Shown one piece after another: positions 8,982 to 18,017 of a stretch of 64,000 nt of DNA. The stretch's first letter is position 1, and each line of letters starts with the position of its first letter. Source of the stretch: Pseudofrankia coriaricola (GTDB lineage Bacteria > Actinomycetota > Actinomycetes > Frankiales > Frankiaceae); contig NZ_MBLO01000009.1 of the NCBI RefSeq assembly GCF_001854805.1, forward strand, positions 19,843-83,842, in the 5' to 3' direction. Below the pieces are notes generated by a model. It did not search any database. It saw only the letters and a program-made list of their open reading frames with translations, and was not told the origin of the DNA. A program made the position numbers and the translations under genes.

Positions 8982-10937
8982 ATGGGTTGGCGCGAGTTCC
9001 TGGGACTGCGCGAGCCGCGGCGCCCGCACGAACAGGACTACGACCACGACGACCGCGGGCGGGACCAGTCCCATGACGACCGCGGCTACCCCGAGGACCA
9101 CATCCCGCGGGAGGAACCCGCTCACGAGTACGAAGGCGGCTCCCAGGAGCGCGGTGTCCGCGCCGAAGACGGCGAATACCAGGACGAACGCGCATACCTC
9201 GAACGCGGGTACCAGGACGAGCTGGACTATCCGGCCGAGTTCAGGCATCCGGAGGACCGCGACGTTCCCGACGAGCGAGAGCACCGCGAGGACTACCAGG
9301 CCGGGGCGGCGAGCCCGGTGTCTCCCGGAGACGTCGACCGGGGCGATCGTGTCTTCCGATCCGGCGACGTCGACGAATCCCCGGATCTCACCCCGACGAG
9401 CCGGGGTTCGCTGAACGAGGCCCGGCCGGCCGCCACGGGCCGCGAGCAGCCCACACCCACGGGCCCGTCCGCTCCCGCCGGGGACCGCGCGGCTCGGGCG
9501 GCTGACACCGGAGCCTTCCGGTACGAGCCGTCGCCACCGGTCGGCGAGCGCACTGGCCAGGCGGCCGGCGCGCGGCCCCTCTCGGGTGAGCCGGCCCTGA
9601 CCGCCGAGGAGCGGGTCGGTTCGGCCTCGGACGTCGAGTCGTTCCTGACCACACCGGCCCCGGCTGCCGGGCAGCGGCCTCCGGCTGGTTTCGAGGTGTT
9701 CGAGGCTCCCGTCGAGCGCCTCGGTGACGTCGGTGACGTCGGGGGCGCCGGGCAGGCGGACGACCAGTGGCCCGCCGGTGAGGAGGCGTCCGCCGGCCGG
9801 GCCGGCGGCCTGGGGCAGGAGCGCGGCGAGCGGCTCGCGGTCGACCGGGACCGCTACCAGGAGTTCCTGGCGGCCGACGCGGAACGCGAGGAGGCGGCCC
9901 GCGCCGAGGCGAACCGTCCCGCCGGCCCCGCCGCGCGGCCGGCCCGCCCCGCACCCGGCGCCAAGCCGGCCGGCAAGCGCCAGGAGACTCGTTCCGCCAG
10001 CGGCCAGAGCCCCGCGGAGCGCCGCGGCGCGCGGTCCGCCCAGGACGGCGGCCAGGAGGGTGACGGTCAGGCCCGGTTAGCCGTCGGCGGCGGCGACCCC
10101 GGTCACACTGGCTGGGACGACGGCCCCGGCTGGGACGACGGCGACGCCGGTGCGCGCGGGCTGGCTGGCGCGCCTGGCGACCAGGAACCCGAACCGGCGG
10201 CTGGACGGACGTTCGACGCGGCCTCCGCCGACTCAGCCTCTACCAGCGCCGCCTCTACCAGCGCCGCCTCTACCAGCGCCGCCTCTGCCGGCGCGGGCTC
10301 CTTGGGCGCCATGCCCGTCGGCGCGATGGAGACGGAGCGGGCCGGCGGCGCGCAGGCACCGGCCGAGCCCGAGGCCGAGGCGGACCGGGCACGGAGCGCG
10401 CCCGGGACGAAGCCGGGCCAGGAGCTGAGTTGGCGGTTCCCACCCCAGCAGGTGGTCGCGTCCTACCAGACCCATGACCAGGCCGAACGGGCGGTCGACC
10501 ACCTGGCCGACGCGCGTTTCCCGGTCGAGCGGACGGCCATCGTCGGCCGCGGCCTGACCAGCGTGGAGACGATCGGGCGGATGTCCTGGCGGGACTCGAC
10601 GCTGCGCGCGGTCGGGGGCTGGGCGGTGGCCGGCGCCCTGGTCGGCCTGGTCTTCGGGCTGCTGGATTGGGTCACGCCGCTGCGGGCGGCCTTCTCACTC
10701 GCGCTGTGGGGTCTGCTCTTCGGCGCCCTTCTCGGCCTGTTCGCCGGTCTGCTGACGTGGGTGTTCGCCGGTGGGAGCCACCAGCGTGTTACGCACAGCC
10801 ATGTCTACCGGGCGCACAGCTACGACCTGCTCGTAGACTCAGAACTCGCCGAACGGGCCAGGAGCACCCTGGTTCTCGGCGGCTTCCCGGTCACCGGTTC
10901 GGTCCGCAAGGACGCGATCTCCTTCCGGCACCGCTGA
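8982..10937 (+). CDS. Large disordered protein with C-terminal GSP17M-like domain and two membrane helices
   Basis: 651 residues. About 480 N-terminal residues are acidic, Pro/Ala/Glu-rich and apparently disordered, with GYQDE-like and WDDG repeats. The C-terminal part (from about VVASYQTHDQAERAVDHLAD) matches the general-stress-protein 17M/YflT-like fold. It contains two hydrophobic helices with Gly zippers (GWAVAGALVGLVFGLLDWV and LALWGLLFGALLGLFAGLL), as in actinobacterial members. Start ATG at 8982 with AGGAGAGG eight bases upstream. The function of this family is not established; a stress or envelope role is an inference. It contains a 15-bp tandem repeat. Confidence 0.78.
   Translation: MGWREFLGLREPRRPHEQDYDHDDRGRDQSHDDRGYPEDHIPREEPAHEYEGGSQERGVRAEDGEYQDERAYLERGYQDELDYPAEFRHPEDRDVPDEREHREDYQAGAASPVSPGDVDRGDRVFRSGDVDESPDLTPTSRGSLNEARPAATGREQPTPTGPSAPAGDRAARAADTGAFRYEPSPPVGERTGQAAGARPLSGEPALTAEERVGSASDVESFLTTPAPAAGQRPPAGFEVFEAPVERLGDVGDVGGAGQADDQWPAGEEASAGRAGGLGQERGERLAVDRDRYQEFLAADAEREEAARAEANRPAGPAARPARPAPGAKPAGKRQETRSASGQSPAERRGARSAQDGGQEGDGQARLAVGGGDPGHTGWDDGPGWDDGDAGARGLAGAPGDQEPEPAAGRTFDAASADSASTSAASTSAASTSAASAGAGSLGAMPVGAMETERAGGAQAPAEPEAEADRARSAPGTKPGQELSWRFPPQQVVASYQTHDQAERAVDHLADARFPVERTAIVGRGLTSVETIGRMSWRDSTLRAVGGWAVAGALVGLVFGLLDWVTPLRAAFSLALWGLLFGALLGLFAGLLTWVFAGGSHQRVTHSHVYRAHSYDLLVDSELAERARSTLVLGGFPVTGSVRKDAISFRHR
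10236..10280 (+). repeat. 15-bp tandem repeat inside the stress-protein-like gene
   Basis: GCCTCTACCAGCGCC occurs three times perfectly, followed by a degenerate fourth copy, and encodes the iterated pentapeptide STSAA in the disordered region. The unit length is a multiple of three, so copy number can change without a frameshift. Confidence 0.9.
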
Positions 10938-11157
10938 CCCCCGCGTCCCGTCGCCGCGGAGCGCCCGCGGTCCCCGCCGGGCCGCCGGGCCGACAGCCCC
11001 CGGCCCGTCGGGCCCGTCAGGCCCGCCGGGACATCGGGCCGTCAGGTCCCACGCCACGGGCCGCGCACGAATGCCCGCCGCGGAGCGCCTCCGCCGGCTG
11101 TCTGGTAAGCACGTTCTAGCCGGGCGGATGTCAGTGACGCAGCTGAGGTGGTTCTCT

Positions 11158-11955
11158 GTGGGTGACGTGACGCGGTGGGAGACCCTGGACGTCTCGGTCG
11201 ACGGGCCCGTCGCCTGGGTGCGGTTCGACCGGCCGGACCGGCGCAACGGCGTCACCACCGAGATGGCGGTCGAGATGTACGGGGCGCTGTCGGAGCTTGC
11301 GGCGCTGGACGCGGTCAGCGTGCTGGTGCTCACCGGCAACGGGGACGCGTTCTGCCCCGGCGCAGACCTGCGCGCCGCCGCCGAGGACGGCCAGGCGGCA
11401 CGGCGGCTGCCCGACCCGGAGACCTACCACTCGGCCCGCCTACTGCACGAGATGCCGGCGCTGACGGTCGCCGCGGTCAACGGTGCCTGCGCGGGCGCCG
11501 GGTTCGCCTGGGCGGCGGCCTGCGACGTGCGGGTCGCCTCGGCGTCCGCCCGGTTCGCCACGGCGTTCCTCGCGGTCGGGCTGCCCGGCGAGCTGGGCCT
11601 GGCCTGGACGCTGCCGCGCAGCGTCGGCGCGACGCGCGCCCGGGAGCTGCTGTTCCTGGCCCCGAAGATCGACGCGGAGCAGGCCCGCGAGTACGGCTTC
11701 GTCAGCCGCGTCTGGCCGGCGGAGTCGTTCCAGCGGGAGCTGGACGGCCTCGTCGCCCAGCTCGCGGGCCGGCGCCTCGAGGCGGTCCGCGAGATGAAGC
11801 GCAATCTCGTCGAGGCCGAGCGCCTCCCCCTGGGCGACTACATCACCGGCGAGTCGGCCCGCTACCTGGCCCTCCTCACCGGCGACGGCCCCGACAGCGT
11901 CCGCGGCCGTATGGCCCAGCGCCGCGACCAGATCCAGGCCGACCACACCGAGTAG
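11158..11955 (+). CDS. Enoyl-CoA hydratase/isomerase family protein
   Basis: 265-residue crotonase-fold protein. The CoA-binding/oxyanion-hole segments are visible (GDAFCPGADLRAAA and AAVNGACAGAGFAWAAACDV), followed by the LPRSVG region. Such enzymes hydrate or isomerise acyl-CoA thioesters; the exact substrate cannot be read. The GTG at 11158 follows GAGGTGG at six bases, so the 29-codon longer frame is not chosen. It is convergent with the SDR at 12110-12844. Confidence 0.9.
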   Translation: MGDVTRWETLDVSVDGPVAWVRFDRPDRRNGVTTEMAVEMYGALSELAALDAVSVLVLTGNGDAFCPGADLRAAAEDGQAARRLPDPETYHSARLLHEMPALTVAAVNGACAGAGFAWAAACDVRVASASARFATAFLAVGLPGELGLAWTLPRSVGATRARELLFLAPKIDAEQAREYGFVSRVWPAESFQRELDGLVAQLAGRRLEAVREMKRNLVEAERLPLGDYITGESARYLALLTGDGPDSVRGRMAQRRDQIQADHTE

Positions 11956-12109
11956 CCGGGCTCAGCCCAGCCACCCAGCCGAGCAGGCGAGCCGCGCGCC
12001 GAGGTGGTGCTGACCTCCGACGGCGAGGAGGTCGGCCGGGCCAGGGCGGACCCGTCGATCCCGGGGCCAAGGCCGGGGCCGGGCGCGGTGGCCGGCGGAG
12101 CCGCGACCG

Positions 12110-12844
12110 TCAGGCGATCGAGCCGCCGTCGATGAGGTACTCGCCGCCGGTGATGACGCGGGAGGCGTCGCTGACCAGGAACAGGACGAGATCGGCGACG
12201 TCCGTCGCCTCGGCGGCGAAGCCGAGCGGGATGTGGGAGAGCGCCTCCCGCTCGTGGTAGCGCAGCATGTCGGCGGCCATCTCGGTGCGGACCAGGCCGG
12301 GGCAGACGCAGTTGACCCGGATCTGGTCCCGCCCGAGCTCCAGCGCGGCGGCCCGCGACAGGCCGCGCAGCCCGAACTTGGAGGCAACGTAGGCCGAGCC
12401 CATCGGGATCGCCTTGATTCCCGCGGCGGACGCCGTGTTGACGATCGCGCCGCCGCCGCGAGCCCGCATCGCCGGGACGACGGCGCGGATCCCGAGGAAC
12501 GCGCCGACGAGGTTCGTGTCCAGCACGTCGCGGAAGGTCGCCTCGTCGGTGTCGACCAGGCCGCGGCTGACCATGACCCCCGCGTTGTTCACCAGGATGT
12601 CGAGGCCGCCGAACTCGCCGGTCGCGGTGTCCACGGCCTGTGCCCAGGTCTGCTCGGCGGCGACGTCGCCACACACGAAGCGTGCGGCGGTGCCGAGTCC
12701 GCCCGCCGCCGCCTTCCCCTGCTCGCCGAGCCGGTCGACGAGCACGACGCTCGCCCCCTCGGCGACGAACCGTTCCGCCTCCGCGAGCCCCTGCCCCCGC
12801 GCCGCCCCCGTGACGATGGCGACCCTGCCGTCCAGTACCCCCAC
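12110..12844 (-). CDS. Short-chain dehydrogenase/reductase
   Basis: 244-residue classical SDR. It has the cofactor motif TGAARGQG near residues 12-19, NNAG in DILVNNAGV, the catalytic Ser in NTASAAG, Tyr and Lys in SAYVASK, and PGLVRT after the active site. Asp in VVLVDR after beta-2 favours NAD(H). The substrate is unknown. It lies convergent to an enoyl-CoA hydratase, which hints at fatty-acid or steroid-like metabolism without proving it. Confidence 0.92.
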   Translation of the reverse strand: MGVLDGRVAIVTGAARGQGLAEAERFVAEGASVVLVDRLGEQGKAAAGGLGTAARFVCGDVAAEQTWAQAVDTATGEFGGLDILVNNAGVMVSRGLVDTDEATFRDVLDTNLVGAFLGIRAVVPAMRARGGGAIVNTASAAGIKAIPMGSAYVASKFGLRGLSRAAALELGRDQIRVNCVCPGLVRTEMAADMLRYHEREALSHIPLGFAAEATDVADLVLFLVSDASRVITGGEYLIDGGSIA

Positions 12845-13397
12845 GCCGTCCGCCCTCCTCCGGCACCCTCGCCGGTCACCGGTCCGCCCCGTGCCGGCCG
12901 CGCCCGAGCGCGGCGGCCGCCCGGAACGCCCGCGTGACCGTGCCTACCAGACCTCCCGTCCGGCGCGCAGCCTAAAGCCCGCCGCGCGGCCGGCGCCGGG
13001 CGAACTGTCACAGGCCCGGCCAGACCAGCGAGCGGCGACCCCCGCGGTCCGCAAACCCGGCGGTCCCCGAGCCCGCCGGTCCCCGAGCCCGCCGCCTCCG
13101 GCGGCCTGACTGCGCGCGGACGCGGCGCGGTGTCAGGTGGGCGACGCGGCGGTGGAAGGTTCGGGGAAGGCGCGGTTCCTAGCTTCTCCCTCAGCACCAC
13201 GAGCACACCGGCCGGACCTGCCCCTCCGGCCGGACCGACCACCGCATCGGCCGCTCCCCAGACCCGGCCGTGCCGCCCTCCCCCGGCGGCACGGCCGTCC
13301 TGGCGCCGGCCAGGCCGCCGCATGATGCCGCTCCCCGCCGGGGGCCTGGCCGGCGCTGCCCCGACGCGGCGCCCGCCCGCGGAGGTGGAGAAAGGAC
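12845..13397. other. Divergent intergenic region
   Basis: About 550 bases between the SDR and the flavin monooxygenase operon, transcribed outward on both sides. It holds a perfect 16-bp tandem duplication (CGGTCCCCGAGCCCGC, 13061-13092). The right end has GGAGGTGGAGAAAGGAC, the ribosome-binding site of the next gene. I recognise no gene inside. Confidence 0.5.
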
Positions 13398-14768
13398 ATG
13401 AGCCCTATGGAGACCATCGACACGGTGGTGATCGGCGCCGGACAGGCCGGTCTCGCCGTCAGCCGCTGCCTGGCCTCCGCCGGGCGGGAGCACGTCGTGC
13501 TCGACCGGGGCGCGGTCGGGCAGCGCTGGCGGGACCGCTGGCAGGCCCAGCGGCTGCTCACCCCGAACTGGATGAGCCGGCTGCCGTTCTGGTCCTACCA
13601 GGGCGACGACCCCGACGGGTTCCGCGCCTTCCCCGAGCTCGTCGGCTACCTCGAGGACTACGCGTCGTCGTTCGACGCGCCCGTCCAGGCGGACACCACC
13701 GTCGAGTCCGTGACCCTCGCGGCCGGCTCGGCCGCCCGCTGCCCGGCCGGCACGACCGGCGCTCACCGCGCGGGCGGCGCTCACCGCGCGGGCGGCGCCG
13801 GCGCGGCGCGGCGCGGGCCGGCCGCCCGGTTCGCGGTGTCCACCGACCGGGGTGGCTTCCACACCCGCAACATCGTCGTCGCGGCGGGCGCGTGCGACGA
13901 GCCCGCGGTGCCCGCACAGTTCGCCGGCGCGCTCGGCGGCGTCCACCAGCTGCACGCCGCCGACTACCGCGGCGCGAGCGGCCTCCCCGCCGGCGGGGTG
14001 CTCGTCGTGGGCGCGTCGTCGTCCGGGCTGCAGGTCGCCGAGGAGGCGGCCCGGGCCGGCCGGCAGGTCACGATCAGCGTCGGCGCGCATCGCCGGCTGC
14101 CCCGCGCCTACCGCGGCATGGACATCTGGTGGTGGCTGGACCGGCTCGGCATCCTCGACCGGAGCGTCGAGGACATGCCGCCCGGGCAGCTGGCGCGCCG
14201 CGAGCCGTCGCTGCAGCTCGTCGCCGGCCGCGACCTCGACCTGGGCCTGCTCGCCGACGCCGGCGTCCGCCTGGTCGGGCGGCTGCGCGCGGCGAGCGGG
14301 CACCGCGTCGAGCTCGCAGACGACCTCGCGGACACGACCGGCGCCGCCGACGCGCGGATGCGCCGGATCCTCGACCAGATCGAGCGGAACATGCGCGGCA
14401 GCGGCCTTGCCGCCGAGCTCACCGACCCGGAGCCGTTTCGTCCCGTCGCCGCGGCGCCGGCGCCGGCGCGCCTCGACCTGAAGGCGGCCGGCATCGGCAC
14501 CGTCGTCTGGGCGACCGGCTACCGCCACCCCTACCCGTGGCTCCAGGTCCCGGACGTGCGCGACGCCGCGGGGCAGATCCGCCAGCGCGGCGGTGTCACG
14601 CCCCGGCCGGGGCTCTATGTCATCGGCCTGCCGTTCCTCGCCCGGCGCAACTCGCACTTCCTCGACGGCGTCCGCCACGACGCCCGCACAGTGGTGACCC
14701 ACCTCTGCCTCGGCCAGATCCCCTGGCCGCGCGTCGGCGGGCGGATGGACGGGGTATCTCGGCGATGA
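13398..14768 (+). CDS. FAD/NADPH-dependent flavoprotein monooxygenase
   Basis: 456 residues of the FMO/Baeyer-Villiger-like class. FAD-binding GxGxxG is seen in VVIGAGQAGLAV, with W-R-D-R-W following. A second Rossmann motif for NADPH is GVLVVGASSSGLQVAEEA, and WATGYRHPYPW matches the C-terminal ATG-type motif. First gene of a three-gene operon; its stop overlaps the next start as ATGA at 14765. Strong ribosome-binding site (GGAGG and AAAGGA). The substrate is unknown. An Ala/Gly-rich insertion lies at about residues 115-135. Confidence 0.88.
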   Translation: MSPMETIDTVVIGAGQAGLAVSRCLASAGREHVVLDRGAVGQRWRDRWQAQRLLTPNWMSRLPFWSYQGDDPDGFRAFPELVGYLEDYASSFDAPVQADTTVESVTLAAGSAARCPAGTTGAHRAGGAHRAGGAGAARRGPAARFAVSTDRGGFHTRNIVVAAGACDEPAVPAQFAGALGGVHQLHAADYRGASGLPAGGVLVVGASSSGLQVAEEAARAGRQVTISVGAHRRLPRAYRGMDIWWWLDRLGILDRSVEDMPPGQLARREPSLQLVAGRDLDLGLLADAGVRLVGRLRAASGHRVELADDLADTTGAADARMRRILDQIERNMRGSGLAAELTDPEPFRPVAAAPAPARLDLKAAGIGTVVWATGYRHPYPWLQVPDVRDAAGQIRQRGGVTPRPGLYVIGLPFLARRNSHFLDGVRHDARTVVTHLCLGQIPWPRVGGRMDGVSRR

Positions 14769-16258
14769 CGAAGCCAGTGGCGACGCCGGCGACGGCGGCC
14801 GCCGCCACGGCCGCCTACCGGCGAGGGTCCTACCCGGTGGTCAAGCGGCCGTGTGACGTGGTGGTGGTCGGGGCGCGCTGCGCGGGGGCGGCGACAGCGA
14901 TGCTGCTCGCCCGCGCCGGCCTGCGGGTCGTGGTGCTCGACCGCGCCCCCAAGGGCTCCGACACCGTATCCACACACGCGCTGACGCGCGGCGGCGTGCT
15001 GCAGCTGCACCGTTGGGGGCTGCTGGACGCGGTCGTCGCGGCCGGCACCCCGCCGGTACGCACCACCGTCCTCCACTACCCCGACGAGACGGCGCGGGTG
15101 GCCGTGCGTCCGACACCCGGTGTGGAGGCGCTGGGCGCGCTCTACGCGCCGCGCCGGACGGTGCTCGACGCGATCCTGGTCGACGCCGCCCGCCGCGCCG
15201 GCGCCGAGGTCCACTTCGGGATGTCGGTCACCCGGCTGCTCACCGATGGCGCCGGCCACGTCGTCGGCGTCGCCGCCCGCCCCGTCACAGGCGGCACCGG
15301 CACTGGCACCGGCGACGAGGACAGCGACGAGGACAGCGACGAGGACAGCGACGGCGACCGCCACGGCCACGACGGTGACGACGACCGCGACGACCGCGGT
15401 CGCGGTCGCGGGGCCGCGCGGGAGATGCTCGTGCGGGCCGCGCTAACGGTCGGCGCGGACGGGATCGGCTCGACGGTGGCCCGGGCGGTCGCCGCGCCGG
15501 CCGTTCACGTCGGGCCGTCCGCCGGGTCGTACCTGTACGGCTACTGGCGCGGGCTGCCCACCGACGGCTACGAGTGGTTCTACGGGCCCGGCGCGTCGGC
15601 GGGCCTCATCCCGACCAATGACGGCCTGACCTGCGTGTTCGTCGGGCACGCCGCCGGACGGATGCGCGCGGTCCGCGCCGGGACCGGTGACGCCCGCGCC
15701 GCGTTCGACGCGGTGCTCGCCGCGGCCGCGCCGGACCTGGCGGATCGGCTCGCCGCCGCCGAGCCGGTCGCTCGCCTGGCCGGGTTCGGCGGGCGCAGCG
15801 GCTACCTGCGCGAGGCCTTCGGGCCCGGCTGGGCGCTGGCCGGCGACGCCGGGTTCTTCCGCGACCCGCTGAGCACCCACGGGATCTCCGACGCGCTGCG
15901 CGACGCGGAGCTGCTCGCCCGCGCCGTCCTGGACGCGGGCCCGGCGCCCGGGCCGGTCCTCGACGCGGCCCTGGCCCGCTACCAGCAAGCTCGCGACCGC
16001 CTGGCGCTCCCGCTCCTGGCCGCGACGGACCGGCTCGCCTCCCACGCCTGGGACGAGGCGTCCCTGCGACCGACGCTGCGCGCCCTCAACGCCGCGATGA
16101 ACGCCGGGCTCGAGACCCTGCTCGCCCTCCCACCGCTGCCGCTGTCCTCCCCCGCCGCCCACGCGTGGATACCAGGCCAGGCGCCCACCGCGGCACCCGG
16201 CCGCTCCCCGGGCGAGACCGCACCTCCCTCATCCCTGGAAGGAAGCTCCCCAAGATGA
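14765..16258 (+). CDS. FAD-dependent oxidoreductase (PHBH/geranylgeranyl-reductase-like fold)
   Basis: 497 residues. N-terminal FAD motif VVVVGARCAGAATAMLLARAG, mid-protein GADGIGS (the DG motif), and C-terminal GDAGFFRDPLSTHGISDALRDAEL (the GD motif) place it with class A flavin monooxygenases and reductases. The start is the ATG overlapping the previous stop (ATGA), and its own stop overlaps the next start the same way, so the operon is translationally coupled. Between the strands around residues 180-215 there is a Gly/Thr then Asp/Glu/Ser low-complexity insertion that the family does not normally have. Confidence 0.88.
   Translation: MTKPVATPATAAAATAAYRRGSYPVVKRPCDVVVVGARCAGAATAMLLARAGLRVVVLDRAPKGSDTVSTHALTRGGVLQLHRWGLLDAVVAAGTPPVRTTVLHYPDETARVAVRPTPGVEALGALYAPRRTVLDAILVDAARRAGAEVHFGMSVTRLLTDGAGHVVGVAARPVTGGTGTGTGDEDSDEDSDEDSDGDRHGHDGDDDRDDRGRGRGAAREMLVRAALTVGADGIGSTVARAVAAPAVHVGPSAGSYLYGYWRGLPTDGYEWFYGPGASAGLIPTNDGLTCVFVGHAAGRMRAVRAGTGDARAAFDAVLAAAAPDLADRLAAAEPVARLAGFGGRSGYLREAFGPGWALAGDAGFFRDPLSTHGISDALRDAELLARAVLDAGPAPGPVLDAALARYQQARDRLALPLLAATDRLASHAWDEASLRPTLRALNAAMNAGLETLLALPPLPLSSPAAHAWIPGQAPTAAPGRSPGETAPPSSLEGSSPR
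15314..15349 (+). repeat. 12-bp tandem repeat encoding Asp-Glu-Asp-Ser
   Basis: GACGAGGACAGC is repeated three times in frame inside the flavoprotein gene, producing an acidic loop that continues into His/Asp/Arg-rich sequence. Confidence 0.9.
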
Positions 16259-16686
16259 CTGGACTCGCCTCGATCGCCGTCGGGCAGCGAGCCACGCGTA
16301 CCCGCGCGATCACGGTACGCGACATCGAGCTGTTCACCGAGATGACCGGCGACCGCAACCCGCTGCATTGCGACCCGGACGTGGCCGAGGCGAGCCGGTT
16401 CGGCGGGATCATCGTCCAGGGCGGGGTGACCAGCGGCCTGCTCAACGCAGTCGTCGCCGAGGACCTCCCCGGCCCCGGCAGCGTCTTCCTGCACGTCGAC
16501 TGGAACTTCCGCGCCCCCGTCCGCCCCGGCGACGTCATTACCGCCACCGTCGAGGTCCTCGAGCACCGCGTCGACAAGGCGATCACCCGCCTGCGCACCA
16601 CCATCACCAACCAGCACGCCGTCACCGTCCTCGACGGCACCGCCCTCGTCTTCCAGGACCCTTCCGTCGCCCGTCCGTCCGGTTGA
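16255..16686 (+). CDS. MaoC-like (hot-dog fold) hydratase
   Basis: 143 residues with the R-specific hydratase signature. FTEMTGDRNPLHCDPDVAEASRFGG contains the catalytic Asp and His (D-x4-H), and QGGVTSGLL completes the motif. Last gene of the flavoprotein operon, started by ATGA overlap with GGAAGGAAG upstream. It probably hydrates an enoyl-CoA made by, or feeding, the two flavoproteins; the pathway is not identified. Confidence 0.9.
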   Translation: MTGLASIAVGQRATRTRAITVRDIELFTEMTGDRNPLHCDPDVAEASRFGGIIVQGGVTSGLLNAVVAEDLPGPGSVFLHVDWNFRAPVRPGDVITATVEVLEHRVDKAITRLRTTITNQHAVTVLDGTALVFQDPSVARPSG

Positions 16687-16810
16687 AGGCAGCAATGCGA
16701 CCGGTGGGCCGATGGTCAGGTCTTGGGGCGGCCTCGGTGACCTGTTCGGCTACGGCCGTTGGGGACCGACCGTATAGCCAACCCCCGACAGCGTGACGTT
16801 GGCGCGGATA

Positions 16811-16825
16811 CGGCAAGCGTTGCCG
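16811..16825. terminator. Short hairpin between convergent operons
   Basis: CGGCAAGCGTTGCCG has perfect six-base arms around a three-base loop, in the gap between the MaoC gene and the convergent tetR. No T-tract follows, so its role as a terminator is tentative. Confidence 0.3.
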
Positions 16826-16922
16826 ATCGGTCCCGGGGAAACGGCGATCTTCCCGAGCCGTCTCACGAACGATCGTTTGCGGTCGCTATGTGTTGCTTCG
16901 TGGTCCGATGCTGTGCGGGTGC

Positions 16923-17552
16923 TCAGTGGAGGACGGTGAGCAGGCCCTCGACGCCGCGGTGGAACGCGGCGCCGACGCTGTCGACGCCGTCGAGGTGGGC
17001 GCCGGTCATGGCGCCGTCGCGCATCATCACGAAGTGCCGTGCGGCGTGCTGTGGATTGGGGCGCCGCGGTGAGGTCCCGAAGACCTGAGTGAACAGCTCG
17101 GCGAGCGTGGTCACATACCAGGCTCGGTGATCGAGGACCACCCTGCGCACCGGGTCGTTGGGGTCCGGGTACTCGGCGGCGGCCTTGAGGAAAGCACACC
17201 CGCGGAACTCTGGTCTGGCCAGGTCGTCGGCGACGGCGGTGCCGATCGCGCGCAGCGCGTCGGCCGACGACGGCGCGGTCTCGATGGCCGCTTGCACGTC
17301 GGCGCGGATGTGGGCGTCGACGCCGCGCAAGTAGGCAAGTACGAGGTCTTCCTTCGAGGGGAAGTGCCGGTAGAACGTCGCTCGCGTGGCCGGGGCCTCG
17401 GCGAGGATCCGCTCGACCCCGACCGCCCGGATTCCGTCGCTGTAGAACAGCCTGCTGGCCGTGGACAACAGTCGTTCCCGGGCCTCGGACCGCCCGTGCC
17501 CGCCCGAACTGCTGTTCGGGCTGTCGGGCGCGGAGCGGGTCGGTGTTGCCAT
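16923..17552 (-). CDS. TetR-family transcriptional regulator
   Basis: 209 residues. N-terminal HTH (RERLLSTASRLFYSDGIRAVGVERILAEA, then TRATFYRHFPSKEDLVLAYL) and a C-terminal ligand domain with QVFG...HFVMMRDGAMTGAH, typical of the YcdC/AcrR-like group with TetR_C_16-type tails. The ATG at 17552 is chosen because the conserved HTH follows after a short polar tail. Divergent from a truncated OsmC-like ORF and a DUF308 gene. Two copies of AGAACGGTC lie in the divergent region. Confidence 0.9.
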   Translation of the reverse strand: MATPTRSAPDSPNSSSGGHGRSEARERLLSTASRLFYSDGIRAVGVERILAEAPATRATFYRHFPSKEDLVLAYLRGVDAHIRADVQAAIETAPSSADALRAIGTAVADDLARPEFRGCAFLKAAAEYPDPNDPVRRVVLDHRAWYVTTLAELFTQVFGTSPRRPNPQHAARHFVMMRDGAMTGAHLDGVDSVGAAFHRGVEGLLTVLH

Positions 17553-17570
17553 GAGCCGACAGTAACAGAA

Positions 17571-17643
17571 AGAACGGTCGGTCTTGCAGTCGTCGGCTAC
17601 GTGTGCCAGGCTCTGCACTGCTGCAAGAGAGAACGGTCTTTCT
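17571..17643. promoter_or_regulatory. Two candidate TetR operator sites
   Basis: AGAACGGTC occurs at 17571-17579 and again at 17630-17638. Each is followed by a partly complementary arm (GGTCTT and TTTCT), giving two imperfect palindromes 59 bases apart between tetR and the rightward genes. Such spacing fits a TetR repressor controlling both directions. Confidence 0.5.
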
Positions 17644-17656
17644 ACTTGGAGGCATC

Positions 17657-17752
17657 ATGCCGAGCCGAGACGCGACCAGCTTCCGAGAACTGGCCACCGT
17701 CGCCGAGCAGGCCTGCCCGGTCTCCAAGGCCCTGGCCGGCGCTCGCCAGTGA
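17657..17752 (+). pseudogene. Truncated OsmC-like ORF (31 residues)
   Basis: A good ribosome-binding site (TTGGAGG) precedes ATG at 17657. The peptide contains LATVAEQACPVSKALAG, which resembles the C-terminal redox-Cys segment of OsmC/Ohr-type peroxide reductases, and then stops. The N-terminal two thirds of an OsmC protein are absent, so this is probably a deletion product that has kept the original regulated 5' region. Confidence 0.5.
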
Positions 17753-18017
17753 TGTGCCCGATCCCCGGCACCCCCGCGCTCGCCACCTCGACCAGAACCT
17801 CGCGGCCACCACGCCGCGGTTGACCGGCCAGCAGGTCACCGCGCTCACCGCGGCAGCCAACAGACACACCCCCACCGCTGGCTGCGACCAGCGCACGCCG
17901 CACAGAAACCTTCCATCCACCCACGATCACCGGGACGTCGTGCCGACGACGAGTTCGGCTGCTCGCTCCACGCCAGCAGACACCAGATTCAACGGTCTTC
18001 TTTGGAATGGAACTGCC

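Noticed and set aside
13130..14764. Extension of the second flavoprotein frame upstream to 13130
   Set aside because: It runs through the first flavoprotein in a wrong frame with Arg/Pro-rich translation; the ATGA overlap at 14765 gives the true start.
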